Assembly (NCBI GenBank): GCA_023428135.1 | Contig: JAEYZG010000029.1 | Location: forward strand, 1-57,743 | DNA length: 57,743 bases | DNA from: Bacteroidota bacterium | Lineage (GTDB): Bacteria > Bacteroidota > Bacteroidia > Cytophagales > Cytophagaceae | Direction: 5' to 3' | Shown here: positions 33,864-44,200 of the stretch, in pieces | Layout: each line of letters starts with the position of its first letter | Numbering within the stretch: position 1 is the first letter of the stretch | Notes under the pieces: generated by a model | Databases searched by the model: none | Seen by the model: only the letters and a program-made list of their open reading frames with translations | What the model was told of the DNA's origin: nothing | Made by a program: the position numbers and the translations under genes

Positions 33864-34800
33864 GACATTGGTCCAATTGGAATATATCATTGCTCTGGAT
33901 ACTTTCAGGCATTTTGGGGTTGCAGCTGAAAAGTGTTTTGTAACACAACCTACCTTAAGTATGCAGATTCAAAAGTTGGAAGAAGAGCTTGGGATTCTTT
34001 TATTTGACAGGGGAAAACAGCCTGTAATACCAACAGATGCCGGAAAAGATGTAATTGAACAAGCCCGCAGAATACTAAAAGAATCGGCTAAAATAAAAGA
34101 GATCATTAATTCTAAAAAAGGTCTTTTAGAAGGAGAAATAAAGATTGGGATAATTCCAACACTTGCTCCATATCTCATTCCTTTATTTCTCCCTTCCTTT
34201 ATAAAGAAATATCCTTCCGTCAAAGTAATTCTGGAAGAACTGAAAACAGAAGATATTTTATACCGGTTAAAAAATGATCTGCTTGATACTGGTATATTGG
34301 TCGGGCCATTGAGTGATCCTCAGATACATGAGAGGAAACTGTTCTATGAACCATTTGTAGCCTATGTTTCAAAAAAACATTCTTTATATAAGAAAAAGAT
34401 ATTGAAGGAGGAAGATCTGGAGGTAAATGACTTATGGCTTTTACAGGAAGGTCATTGTATGAGGAGCCAAGTATTGAAAATGTGTAAAGCATCTGGCCGC
34501 GGTAATAAGGACAGTCAGGTTATATATGAGGCCGGTAGTATTGAGACTTTAAAGAAGCTTGTGGAATTGAATCAGGGAGTAACACTCTTGCCGGAATTGG
34601 CATTAGCCGATTTAAATGCAGCCCAAAGAGGGATGGTAAGATATTTTTATGAGCCAGAGCCTGTAAGAGAAGTAGTACTAGTAACACATAGGAATATTGT
34701 TAAAGAAAGACTGAATGAAGTATTATCAGAGGAGATTATTTCCAAAGTGCCTCAAAAAATGAAAAAAGATAATCCGAACATAATTAACATTGAGTTATAA
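33862..34800 (+). CDS. oxyR: Peroxide-sensing LysR-type regulator OxyR
   Basis: This 312-residue LysR-family protein has the N-terminal helix-turn-helix 'HFGVAAEKCFVTQPTLSMQI' followed by 'LEEELGILLFDRG'. The ligand domain carries 'LLQEGHCMRSQVLKMCKASG', in which the cysteines are C199 and C208. These have the same numbers and nine-residue spacing as the peroxide-sensing disulfide of E. coli OxyR. It therefore should activate transcription when oxidised. The divergent ahpC-ahpD-like operon is the obvious target, and dps elsewhere in the window is a plausible one. Confidence 0.93.
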   Translation: MTLVQLEYIIALDTFRHFGVAAEKCFVTQPTLSMQIQKLEEELGILLFDRGKQPVIPTDAGKDVIEQARRILKESAKIKEIINSKKGLLEGEIKIGIIPTLAPYLIPLFLPSFIKKYPSVKVILEELKTEDILYRLKNDLLDTGILVGPLSDPQIHERKLFYEPFVAYVSKKHSLYKKKILKEEDLEVNDLWLLQEGHCMRSQVLKMCKASGRGNKDSQVIYEAGSIETLKKLVELNQGVTLLPELALADLNAAQRGMVRYFYEPEPVREVVLVTHRNIVKERLNEVLSEEIISKVPQKMKKDNPNIINIEL

Positions 34801-34833
34801 GTAAATATTCAGCTATTAAAGCTGAATATTTAC
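34801..34833. repeat. Perfect 14-bp inverted repeat at a convergent gene end
   Basis: GTAAATATTCAGCT (34801-34814) pairs perfectly with AGCTGAATATTTAC (34820-34833) across a five-base loop. It begins one base after the oxyR stop and includes the stop and last five codons of the convergent HAD gene. No T-run follows on either strand, so it is not a classical terminator, though it may still protect or end both transcripts. Confidence 0.7.
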
Positions 34834-35418
34834 ATCCACATATTGTCTGATGTCTGTAGCAATCATACCTCCGTCAATTGCAGCTTTAATACCTGCATCC
34901 CCGTCTTCAAATACCTGACAGTATTGAGGTTCAATGCCAATCAGCGATGCACATTGTAAAAAGGTATCTGGTGCGGGCTTGGGATTCTTGACATCTTCGC
35001 AAGTTACAATGTGTTCAAATTTGTCCAGAATTCCTGCAGCTTTCAATGTCATCATTGCAATTTCACGTGTAGCTCCGGTTCCCAGTGATATAGGAAGCTT
35101 TCCTTCATATTTAAGAACAATATCATATACAGGTTGAAGAGGTTTGACCTCATGGACCAGTTCGAGGTACAAATTTTCTTTTTTTAAACCTATTTCACGA
35201 CCATTAAATTCTAGTTTCAGGTGTTTCATTAAAAGCTCAAAAACTGTAAGCGTGGGAACTCCTGCATAAGCTTTAAAGAAATCTAAGGGGAAATCAAAAC
35301 CATATTCATTGCAAGCAATCTGACTAGCTTTATAATGAAGGGACATAGTATCTACAAGGGTGCCATCTATGTCAAATATTAAACCTTTAGTATTAGGTGT
35401 AATTGGAATTTCAATCAT
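34816..35418 (-). CDS. HAD-superfamily sugar-phosphate phosphatase (beta-PGM/YqaB-like)
   Basis: This 200-residue protein has HAD motif I 'GLIFDIDGTLVDTMSLHY' (D16, D18), motif II 'ISLGTGATREIA', the motif III Lys in 'CEDVKNPKPAPDTFL' and motif IV 'CQVFEDGDAGIKAAIDGGM'. The helical cap between about 25 and 85 resembles beta-phosphoglucomutase and the fructose-1-phosphatase YqaB. The substrate cannot be settled by eye. The last codons lie inside a perfect inverted repeat shared with the oxyR end. Confidence 0.85.
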   Translation of the reverse strand: MIEIPITPNTKGLIFDIDGTLVDTMSLHYKASQIACNEYGFDFPLDFFKAYAGVPTLTVFELLMKHLKLEFNGREIGLKKENLYLELVHEVKPLQPVYDIVLKYEGKLPISLGTGATREIAMMTLKAAGILDKFEHIVTCEDVKNPKPAPDTFLQCASLIGIEPQYCQVFEDGDAGIKAAIDGGMIATDIRQYVDVNIQL

Positions 35419-35879
35419 AATTATAATTTATACAACAAACATAAGGTAAGTAAGATAAAATTCTATGACACATCTGAAATTATCAAAACTAAATTATTCG
35501 AGCTGCTTTTAATAATTAAATTCCCGCTGCCATTTCATTTTTATCTTTATTCATGCAGATGAGAATGAGATAAGAGTGATTTTAAGCCTTTTAGTATATT
35601 TCATTTGTAACTTTTTAAATAGCCACCACCTTGAATTGCAAAGTTTTGAAGGGGTGTAACTTTTTATAAACGAACAGAGTTTGCTAATCGGATTGGTTTG
35701 AGATTATTCTCCTTGCAGAAAATTTACAAAGGGTTGGCCATTATAGTTTTTTAAGAAAGTTAAAGTATATCATTGTGAAACAGATCCGCTTAATTTCTCA
35801 AGTAATCTAATTTCTCTTAATATGAATTTATTCCCTGAATTTGTTTTCTTTGTAAAAATCTTTTCGACTTAAAGACCAT
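35419..35879. other. 461-bp intergenic region, no gene seen
   Basis: This AT-rich region lies between divergent genes (the HAD phosphatase on the minus strand and the reductase on the plus strand), so both promoters should be here. It holds two copies of GTAACTTTTTA (35607-35617 and 35656-35666, 49 bases apart). I see no open reading frame with coding character and no RNA gene that I can name. Confidence 0.5.
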
Positions 35880-36938
35880 ATGAGCCAGTATCATCAACTA
35901 AAAGTTAAGGAAATAATAAAAGAAACTTCAGACACTATCACAGTAGTCTTCGAAAACGGATCAAAACAAATATCCTACAAGTCAGGTCAGTTTTTAACTT
36001 TAATAGTTCCTGTAAAAGGTGATAAATTAAGAAGGTCATATTCCCTTTGCTCTTCTCCTTATACAGACAAAGAATTAGCTGTTTCCATAAAGAGGATTGC
36101 AAATGGCATAGTATCCAACTACCTTCCGGATAATTTAAAACAAGGTGATACACTTGAAGTCATGGATCCTGCGGGAACATTTAATTTTATCCCAGATCCT
36201 TCTAGAGCTGCAGATATCGTCCTTATAGGAGCAGGAAGCGGAATAACGCCATTGATTTCTATTGCGAAGACAGCTCTTGAAAAAGAGCCTAAAAGTAAGG
36301 TATACCTGATTTATGGCAATCGAAATGAAGCTTCTATTATTTTTAAAGAGAAACTTGAATTATTACAATCAACCTTTAAAGAAAGGCTTACAGTAGTTCA
36401 CAGATTGAGTCAGCCTCAAGACAAGTCGTTGCCGGCGGGACGATTGAACAGATCAGAAGTGATCAAACTTCTGGAAGCTTTTAATAAACTTAAGATTGAA
36501 AAAGCTGAGTATTATGTTTGCGGTCCGGATGGAATGATGCAGGAAGCTATAAGTGCACTTGAACTTTTAAAGGTTTCAAAAAGCCAGATTAAAAAAGAAA
36601 GTTTCCTTCCTGCTGATTCCATTGCATTAAGTAGTGGCAAGGTCGTTGCCGACAGCCCGGATTCCCCTCAGGACGTTACTATTATTTATCAGGGAAGCGA
36701 ATATAAAATCACAGTTCCTCCCGATAAATCAATACTTGAAGTTGCTTTAAAGCAGAATATTGATTTGCCTTATTCATGTCAGAGTGGCATGTGCACTGCT
36801 TGTATGGGTAAATGTATCAGCGGAAAGGTGCATCTTGATGGTAGTGACGCGCTTTCTGATAAAGAGCTAGAGATGGGGTATGTGCTGACTTGTGTCGGAC
36901 ACCCTGTAACTCCTAATGTAGTGATTGAAATAGATTAA
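35880..36938 (+). CDS. FAD/NAD(P)H reductase with C-terminal 2Fe-2S ferredoxin domain (PaaE-like)
   Basis: This 352-residue protein has three domains. The FAD-binding barrel has 'LRRSYSLCSSPYTD' (RxYS). The NAD-binding domain has 'VLIGAGSGITPLISIAKTAL' and 'YYVCGPDGMM'. The plant-type 2Fe-2S domain (about 265-352) has its cysteines in 'SCQSGMCTACMGKC' and 'VLTCVG'. The layout equals PaaE, the reductase of phenylacetyl-CoA epoxidase, and related hydroxylase reductases. No oxygenase subunit is nearby, so the electron acceptor is unknown. It is followed after four bases by an M3 peptidase and is probably co-transcribed with it. Confidence 0.85.
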   Translation: MSQYHQLKVKEIIKETSDTITVVFENGSKQISYKSGQFLTLIVPVKGDKLRRSYSLCSSPYTDKELAVSIKRIANGIVSNYLPDNLKQGDTLEVMDPAGTFNFIPDPSRAADIVLIGAGSGITPLISIAKTALEKEPKSKVYLIYGNRNEASIIFKEKLELLQSTFKERLTVVHRLSQPQDKSLPAGRLNRSEVIKLLEAFNKLKIEKAEYYVCGPDGMMQEAISALELLKVSKSQIKKESFLPADSIALSSGKVVADSPDSPQDVTIIYQGSEYKITVPPDKSILEVALKQNIDLPYSCQSGMCTACMGKCISGKVHLDGSDALSDKELEMGYVLTCVGHPVTPNVVIEID

Positions 36939-36942
36939 TGTT

Positions 36943-38646
36943 GTGAGAAGTAAAAGAAGCTTTTTAAAAGAGAATTTTAAAGTAGAAAACTGGGATTCAG
37001 CTAAGCCATTTTTTGAAAAATTAGAGTCGAGAAAAATCAATAATGCTCAAGAATTGAAGCAATGGTTTTTGGATAGAAGTGAATTAGAATCTGTCCTTTC
37101 TGAAGATCTTGCATGGCGATACATCAGAATGACTGGAGACACTACAAATAAGGAATTTGTTGAAAGTTTTAACTTCTTTATTTCAGAGATACAACCACAT
37201 GTATCGCCTTATACAAATGCTTTAAACAAGAAAGCTATTGAAAGTCCCTACATTGAAGAGCTTCAGGAGCAAGGGTTTGATATTCTAAGAAGAACCCTTA
37301 AAAAGGACTTTGAAATTTTCAGAGAAAAGAATATTCCGCTTTTTACACAGCTAGACCAGGAGGCTCAACAGTTTGGCGCAATTTCCGGCGCTATGACGGT
37401 TACTATAGAAGGTAAGGAATTGACTCTCCAGCAAGCTTCAGACTATCTGCAGTCATCAGACAGAAATGTAAGAGAAATGGCATATAGGGAAATAGCTTCA
37501 AGAAGACTAAAGGATAAAGATAACCTGGATGATTTATTAGATAAGCTAATCAAGCTTAGGAATGAGGTTGCATTGAACGCTGATTTCCCTAATTTCAGAG
37601 ATTACATGTTTAGCTCCATGGGGCGCTTTGATTATTCTGTGGAGGATTGCTATGCATTTCACGAAGCTGTTAAATCAGAAGTGGTTCCTCTCTTAGATGA
37701 ACTTGCAAAAGAAAGAAAGCAAGCTCTAGGATTAGATGAGTTGAAGCCATGGGATAGTAATATTAATTACCTGGGTACTGCACCTTTAAAACCTTTTGTG
37801 ACAGGGGAGGAGCTTGAAGAAAAGACTATTAAGTGCTTCATGCAAATAGATCCGTATCTGGGAGAATGCATATCAATAATGAAGCGAATGGGGCATTTGG
37901 ATTTAGTTTCCAGAAAAGGTAAAGCTCCTGGTGGATATAACTACCCATTAGATGAAACCGGAGTTCCATTTATCTTTATGAATGCTACTTCTTCTTTAAG
38001 AGATCTGGTAACAATGGTCCATGAAGGCGGACATGCATTACACTCATTTCTTACCAAAGATCTTCCATTGAATTCGTTTAAGCAAGTTCCGTCTGAAGTA
38101 GCGGAGTTAGCTTCAATGTCCATGGAACTGATCAGTATGGAGTATTGGGATATTTTTTTTCCGAATCCTGAAGATCTGATCAGAGCTAAAAGAGAGCACT
38201 TGGAAAGTATCATATCTACGTTGCCTTGGGTTGCAACGATAGATAAGTTTCAGCATTGGATGTACCTGCATCCCGAACATACTGCAGAAGGGAGAAAGGG
38301 TGTCTGGAAAAATATAGTTACTGAATTCAGTAATAGTATCACTGATTGGACAGGCTTTGAAGAGAGTTTTGAGTATCTCTGGCAGAAACAACTTCATATC
38401 TTTGAAGTCCCATTCTATTACATTGAGTATGGAATGGCCCAGCTTGGAGCTATCGCTATATGGAAAAATTATAAAGAGAACCCGGAAAAAGGTTATAAAG
38501 CTTACACGGAAGCTTTAAAACTTGGATACACCAAACCAATTGGGGCAATTTATGAAACAGCCGGAATAAAGTTTGATTTTTCTAAAGAGAATATAAAGAA
38601 CCTGATCGGATTTGTTCAATCTGAATTGTCAAAATTAAAGCTTTGA
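36943..38646 (+). CDS. M3 family oligoendopeptidase (PepF-like)
   Basis: This 567-residue protein starts at GTG 36943, four bases after the reductase. The zinc site is 'TMVHEGGHALHSFL', with H360, E361 and H364, and the third ligand is a Glu in 'PSEVAELASMSMELI'. The substrate-side signature 'FYYIEYGMAQLGAIAIW' appears near the C-terminus. There is no signal peptide, so it is a cytoplasmic peptidase that trims short peptides. The length is typical for PepF-type members. Its stop is one base from that of the convergent lipoprotein gene. Confidence 0.9.
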   Translation: MRSKRSFLKENFKVENWDSAKPFFEKLESRKINNAQELKQWFLDRSELESVLSEDLAWRYIRMTGDTTNKEFVESFNFFISEIQPHVSPYTNALNKKAIESPYIEELQEQGFDILRRTLKKDFEIFREKNIPLFTQLDQEAQQFGAISGAMTVTIEGKELTLQQASDYLQSSDRNVREMAYREIASRRLKDKDNLDDLLDKLIKLRNEVALNADFPNFRDYMFSSMGRFDYSVEDCYAFHEAVKSEVVPLLDELAKERKQALGLDELKPWDSNINYLGTAPLKPFVTGEELEEKTIKCFMQIDPYLGECISIMKRMGHLDLVSRKGKAPGGYNYPLDETGVPFIFMNATSSLRDLVTMVHEGGHALHSFLTKDLPLNSFKQVPSEVAELASMSMELISMEYWDIFFPNPEDLIRAKREHLESIISTLPWVATIDKFQHWMYLHPEHTAEGRKGVWKNIVTEFSNSITDWTGFEESFEYLWQKQLHIFEVPFYYIEYGMAQLGAIAIWKNYKENPEKGYKAYTEALKLGYTKPIGAIYETAGIKFDFSKENIKNLIGFVQSELSKLKL

Positions 38647-38647
38647 A

Positions 38648-39241
38648 TTAAGGCTGAATTTGGAATAATGGTCGGATTTTGTATTCCGAATATGGGGCGC
38701 CCATTTTAGTTAGGCGTCCTTTATTATTTGTGATAATTTCATTGAATTGAATTGCCCATCTATCATACTTGTACCTGAAAACTATAAGATTACCATCGGC
38801 GGATGCAATGTAGCTTTCAAGTTTAGCAATCAATGGATGTTCTTCAGTAGAAGGCGTTGAAGCAATCAATGCAAGAGTACCTCGGATCAAATTATCTGTC
38901 AAGACATCATATTCATCAATCTCCTGACTTGTCATACTCTCAGCACGAAGCATAGCTGTTTTTGCAATTTTGACAGAAGATTTCAGACTATCTATTTTAA
39001 TATTATTTGAACCATTAATGTACGATAGTTCATCCAGCAACCTGTCAATAGATTGTAGTTTATCTTTTTCAGAAGCATCCATGGACGACCAGTTGGTATT
39101 CATGCTATCGACAACCAATTTAAGGTTAGTCTTAAAATCTGGCTGAGATGATGTCGTTGAAGCGGTTTTCTTTGAACACGCATAGAAGATGGCTATCCCC
39201 AGGAATGCCATAAATAGTTTTGCTTGTAGATTATTGAACAT
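38648..39241 (-). CDS. Lipoprotein, second of a paralogous pair
   Basis: I chose the ATG at 39241, because it starts a lipoprotein signal ('LFMAFLGIAIFYACSKK', lipobox FYAC). The 197-residue protein is helical and aligns with its upstream neighbour: 'DSMNTNWSSM', 'IDRLLDELSYINGSNN', 'DEYDVLTDNLI', 'STPSTEEHPLIAKL', 'YDRWAIQFNEII' and 'GAPYSEYK' recur there with changes. It is a probable periplasmic lipoprotein of unknown function. It overlaps the upstream gene by 11 bases, so translation is coupled. Confidence 0.72.
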   Translation of the reverse strand: MFNNLQAKLFMAFLGIAIFYACSKKTASTTSSQPDFKTNLKLVVDSMNTNWSSMDASEKDKLQSIDRLLDELSYINGSNNIKIDSLKSSVKIAKTAMLRAESMTSQEIDEYDVLTDNLIRGTLALIASTPSTEEHPLIAKLESYIASADGNLIVFRYKYDRWAIQFNEIITNNKGRLTKMGAPYSEYKIRPLFQIQP

Positions 39242-39839
39242 TGGAAGATCCCATAAATTCATTTTTCTCTTTCATTTCGCTATATGGCGGGCCTGCTGCG
39301 GTCAGTTCTTTCTGATAAGCTTTGATAAAATCGTTGTTTATCATGACCCATCTTCCGTAGTTAACCCTCAATTTGATAAGAGTGTTTGTGTTTGCTTCAT
39401 TTATTTCACTTATCAATTCTTCCGCTAGTGGATGCTGAGGTAATTCTGGAGTGCTGCCTGCAAGTGCCATTACCCTTCCTATGTATCTGTCGGTCAGTGC
39501 GTCATATTGATCTATAGCTTGAGCATCCATTGTTTCCTGAGTATATCGGGTATTTTTAACCTGATCACAGGCTTTAACAAGAGAATCATGTAGAAGGTGA
39601 TTATATCCAGAGGTATATGATATTTCCTGAAGAAGACGTTTTATATTTTCAAATTTTTGATCGTCGGACTTGATCATTGTATCCCAATTGACTTGAAGGC
39701 TATCTGAAATAATTTTAGCACTGATTAGTAAACTGTCTTTTTCAGCCGGCCTTTTCTGTTGGGTCTCCGGTTTTTCATTTTTACAACCAATCAGGTAAAA
39801 AGCAAAAACAATGGAAAATAATATAGAAATGATTCTCAT
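39231..39839 (-). CDS. Lipoprotein, first of a paralogous pair
   Basis: This 202-residue protein has a lipobox in the N-terminal signal ('IVFAFYLIGCKNEK'). The helical body matches the downstream paralogue: 'DSLQVNWDTM', 'IKRLLQEISYTSGYNH', 'DQYDALTDRYI', 'STPELPQHPLAEEL', 'YGRWVMINNDFI' and 'GPPYSEMK'. The order and spacing of the shared blocks show tandem duplication. I do not recognise a named family, and the role is unknown. It is divergent from the PorV-like gene across about 300 bases. Confidence 0.72.
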   Translation of the reverse strand: MRIISILFSIVFAFYLIGCKNEKPETQQKRPAEKDSLLISAKIISDSLQVNWDTMIKSDDQKFENIKRLLQEISYTSGYNHLLHDSLVKACDQVKNTRYTQETMDAQAIDQYDALTDRYIGRVMALAGSTPELPQHPLAEELISEINEANTNTLIKLRVNYGRWVMINNDFIKAYQKELTAAGPPYSEMKEKNEFMGSSNVQ

Positions 39840-40145
39840 AAATTAAGTTAAGAAATATCAATAAAGTCAAAATTATATTTTTCTTATAAATTCAGAAACG
39901 ATTGTTTGATATTTATGATCTGTAGAATTAGCTTTCTTTTTTAAGATTTTTATAAAAAAAGCCTTCAAACGAAGCTTAATCGCTTTTATTTTAGGATTTT
40001 TCAAATATTGAAAATATAAAATTTACTGTTTACCTTTTTATTTTAATATGGATTAAGTTATGAAAAGCATTAAAACAGATGTAATTTCACATTCTGAATA
40101 CATTAAAATTAATGTAATAATCGTTGTAAGGAATAAAAATTTTGC
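39840..40145. other. 306-bp divergent promoter region
   Basis: This very AT-rich region lies between the lipoprotein pair (minus strand) and the PorV/PorQ-type gene (plus strand). A short bulged hairpin (CTTC-AAAC-GAAG core near 39962-39974) is present. There is no coding frame with plausible composition and no exact TAnnTTTG box. Confidence 0.45.
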
Positions 40146-41222
40146 ATGAAAAAAGGTACCATTCTTTTTATTATAATTTTTTGCTCTGTTCATTTTGCTT
40201 TCGGACAATTTACAGCTCCCAAATACAGTAACGAATTTTTGAGTATTGGGGTAGGCTCAAGAGCTTTAGGCATGTTCAATGTTCAGGCAGCCACTGTGGG
40301 GGATGTAACAGCGGGTTACTGGAATCCGGCAGGTTTATTGAAAATTCAGTCTAAGTATGAACTTGCGGCTATGCATGCCGAATACTTTGCAGGTATGGCT
40401 AAGTATGACTATCTGGGAGCGGCAGTGAGGCTCGATAGCAACTCTGTCTTGGCAATTAATGCCATCCGATTCGGGACGGATGAAATTCCTAATACATTAA
40501 ATCTATTTGATAATCAGGGAAACAATACGCCAAATTATAATAATATAAGTTATTTTTCTTCAGCGGATTATGCTTTTCTTGTTTCATTTGCCCGTACTAA
40601 TAATCTTTTACCTGGATTAAATCTGGGAGCTACATTAAAAGTTATTCACAGAACAGTTGGACCATTTGGGAATGCCTGGGGTTTTGGACTGGATGCCGGT
40701 GCTCAATATGTTAGAAAAAACTGGCAGTTTGGTCTTATGGCAAGAGATGTAACCGGTACTTACAATGCCTGGTCTTTTAATACCTCATTGCTTGAAAAAA
40801 CCTTTGCCCAAACCGGCAATGCCATTCCTCAGAATTCTGTAGAAGTAACATTACCCAAACTAATATTTGGAGTAGGAAGATCTAAGAGATTCAGCAAAGA
40901 AAAGTTTGGTATACTGGCAGGTGTGGATTTTGATTTTACATTTGACAGGAAACGAAACGTATTGGTGAAATCAAATTTTGCTTCTATTGATCCTCATGTT
41001 GGTATGGAGTTAGATTATAAGAAATTAGTATTCCTTCGTGCCGGTGCCGGAAATACTCAGCAGATAAAAGATTTTGATGGTAAAACCAAGACCGATATCC
41101 AGGCTAATTTTGGAGTCGGAATAAGAATTAACAGGGTCTCTATAGATTATGCCCTTACAGGTGTCGGAGCTAATGCTAATCTTTATTCTAACATTTTTTC
41201 TTTAAAGCTTGCTCTTAAATAG
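40146..41222 (+). CDS. PorV/PorQ-family outer-membrane protein
   Basis: This 358-residue barrel has signal peptide 'KGTILFIIIFCSVHFAFGQ'. Near the start, 'FLSIGVGSRALGMFNVQAATVGDVTAGYWNPAGLL' (about 32-66, described in pieces: G-x-G-x-R-A-x-G-M and YWNPAG) is the hallmark of the PorV/PorQ/FadL-like family. The rest alternates strands such as 'GVDFDFTFDRKRN' and ends 'YSNIFSLKLALK'. PorV carries T9SS cargo to the sortase. Because the next gene, six bases on, encodes a PorU2-like C25 protein, I infer that the two form a cargo-processing pair. Whether it is true PorV is not settled. Confidence 0.85.
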   Translation: MKKGTILFIIIFCSVHFAFGQFTAPKYSNEFLSIGVGSRALGMFNVQAATVGDVTAGYWNPAGLLKIQSKYELAAMHAEYFAGMAKYDYLGAAVRLDSNSVLAINAIRFGTDEIPNTLNLFDNQGNNTPNYNNISYFSSADYAFLVSFARTNNLLPGLNLGATLKVIHRTVGPFGNAWGFGLDAGAQYVRKNWQFGLMARDVTGTYNAWSFNTSLLEKTFAQTGNAIPQNSVEVTLPKLIFGVGRSKRFSKEKFGILAGVDFDFTFDRKRNVLVKSNFASIDPHVGMELDYKKLVFLRAGAGNTQQIKDFDGKTKTDIQANFGVGIRINRVSIDYALTGVGANANLYSNIFSLKLALK

Positions 41223-41228
41223 TAGTTT

Positions 41229-44200
41229 ATGGAGAAGCGTTTTCTGAAATATGGTTGTCTTTTTTCTTTTATTATATTCTTTCATTGCTCCTTTGGTCAG
41301 ATATATGGAAATGAATGGATCGTTTCAGGACAGCGATATTTTAGAATACCTGTATCAAAAACTGGGATATATGCATTAACTTACAATGATCTTGTAAACG
41401 CAGGAGTACCTTTAAGTAGTGCAGATTGTAGAAAGATTCAACTATTTCATCGTGGAAAAGAACAGGCGATTCTTATAAAAGGAGAAGAAGATGCTCACTT
41501 TGATCAAAATGATTCTTTGATTTTTTATGGAATAAGAAACAACGGAGAATTAGATAGTCTTCTTTACGATCCTTATAATAGTCAGCCTCATAAGTATTTT
41601 AGTTTATATTCAGATACTACTGCTTATTTTCTTACGATCTCTAATTCTATTAATGGGAAGAGAATGCAGGAAGTTACGGGAGCTCTTTCCGGGACATCTG
41701 AGCCATATCATCTTGAAGAAATATTAAATGTCTATACAGATGAATATGACAGGGGAATGAACTATTCTATTGAGACCGCAAAATCTTCCTGGGACTATGG
41801 TGAAGGTTGGACTGGTTATGTGAAATATAAAGGTGAAAGTTCAGAATATCTATTTAATACAATTAATTATTATAGCACTGGTCAATTACCTAAGCTAGAA
41901 ATACTTTTTTCCGGAAGAAATGATCTCAATCACAATGTCCAGGTTATTCTGGGAAATGATCCGGCTTCAAGTTCTTATTCTTACATAGTAAATGGATTTT
42001 CAAACCATACAAATAAGAAGTTTCAGATTGACGTAAATCCCTTAATTTTTTTAGGGGGGCAACTTAAAGTTACCATTAAAATATTGGGTGTGGGCTCTAA
42101 TGCAGATGCAGTATCAGTTGCATATATGAAACTTACATATCCACAGGTAACAGATATGTCAGGAAGGACAGAAGCCGTGCTAAATCTTTTACCTTCCGCA
42201 ACATTAGTTTCCTTGACGAATATATTTTCAGTCCCTTCTATACCCGTTGTGTATGATATATATGACAGAAATAATCTGAAACGTATTCAAGGGCAATTAT
42301 CAGGTGGCAATCTTCAACTGCCTGTAAATAGTTTTTCAGGATCAAAATATTTAATTACAAGTGCAGCTAATTATAATGGAGTAACAAGAATATCAGAAGC
42401 TGACCTTTCACCATACCCTTTAAACTTAAATTATCTGATCATTACGCATCGTCAGTTATGGGCAAAGGCTAATGAATATGCATCTTACAGGCAATCAATA
42501 GAAGGTGGAGGCCATTCTCCTTTAGTTGTTGATGTGCAGAAGATCTACGATATGTTTACATATGGAGAAAAGACATCTGCAGCGATTAGAAAGTTTTTGA
42601 ATTATTATATTGATAAAGGCAAACCGGAATATGCATTAATCATTGGTAAAGGCCTTGATCCAGCTCATAAAACAAATAATGTTTATTACCGATTAGATCC
42701 GATACCTTCAAGAACAAATCCTAATATCGCAGAGCGGGTGGATGATTTAATTCCTCCAGGTGGAAGCCCTGGGAGCGATTGGATATATGTAACTGGATTG
42801 GGAGGCAAAAGTAAAAATGTTCCTAGGATACCAATAGGGAGGATTCCTGCAAAAAATAATGACCAGGTAGCGAGTTATTTGAATAAAGTCAAAGAACATG
42901 AAAGTGCCTCAACAACCCCCAATGCATTATGGAGAAAGAAACTTGTACATCTGAGCGGGGGGAATAACCCAAGTCAGGTAGTTACATTCAGAGATTATCT
43001 TGCAGGCCTTAAATCCATTGCAGAAGGCGCTTATTGGGGAGGTAAAGTAAAAAGTTTTGTAAAAAATTCAACTAATCCTACAGAATTTATAAACCTTTCA
43101 TCAGATGTAAATGATGGGGTAGGGCTTATAACATTTTTTGGTCATTCATCTCCTGTATTTTCAGATGTAGATATTGGTTTTGTTTCCATGAATGTATATG
43201 GCTATAATAACAAGGGGAAATATCCGATGATTTTGATGAATGGATGTTCTTCTTCCAATGTATTTTGGGGAAACTCTTTTGCTGAAGACTGGACTTTAAC
43301 TGCAAATAAAGGCGCCATACTTTTCATTGGACACTCTGATGCCGGCTATCCTGTGGAGTTAAGAAGGTATTCAGATTTGTTGTATAGAAGGATGTTTTCA
43401 GATACTCTTGGAATGCATAGACCTTTAGGACAGATTCAAAGGGAGGTTATTGAAAGTTATTTAGGATCCACAAACCAGGAAGTTCCTGTTGCCAATGCAG
43501 AACAGATGATTCTAGTAGGAGATCCAGCAATCAGATTGTATGCTCCCGGTTTTAATCAGCATGGCAAATCAACAACAGATTATGCTATAAATAATTCAGG
43601 ATTGTTTTTAAAGTCTTTCAATTCGGATAAGATAACAGCAGTTTCGGATTCTTTTGCAATAGGTATTCCTATAAGCAATTTGGGCATTACCAATTCCGAT
43701 TCTTTTAGTGTATGTTTGAGGAGAACCATTGGTACCAAGATAATCAATCAAAGTCCTGTTTATTTTTCTCCCATTAGTTTTGAAGATACGGTTTATTATA
43801 CTGTGCGTTCAAAAGGTGCAGATACTTATGGGATGAACAACTTCGAGATTACACTTGACTGTGAAAATGCTATACCAGAGGCTGATGATTTTATTAACAA
43901 CAAAGCCACTCTGGATTATTTTATTCCTCTAAGTGCTGTTACATGTCTGTATCCTGCGGAATTTAGTGTAGTGAATAAACAGCCTGTTACTTTCATAGCT
44001 CAGACAACTGACTTATTTGAAGATGAGGCAGAATTTTATATTGAATTGGATACATCCTGGAAGTTTAACAGTCCTTTTAAAAAGTCTGCGACACTTCTTT
44101 CTGGTTCTTTAATAAAATGGCAGGATATTAAATTGCTTGATACTATCGTTTCCAATGATAGTATCGTTTATTATTGGCGTATCAAAAAAGCTTTGGAACA

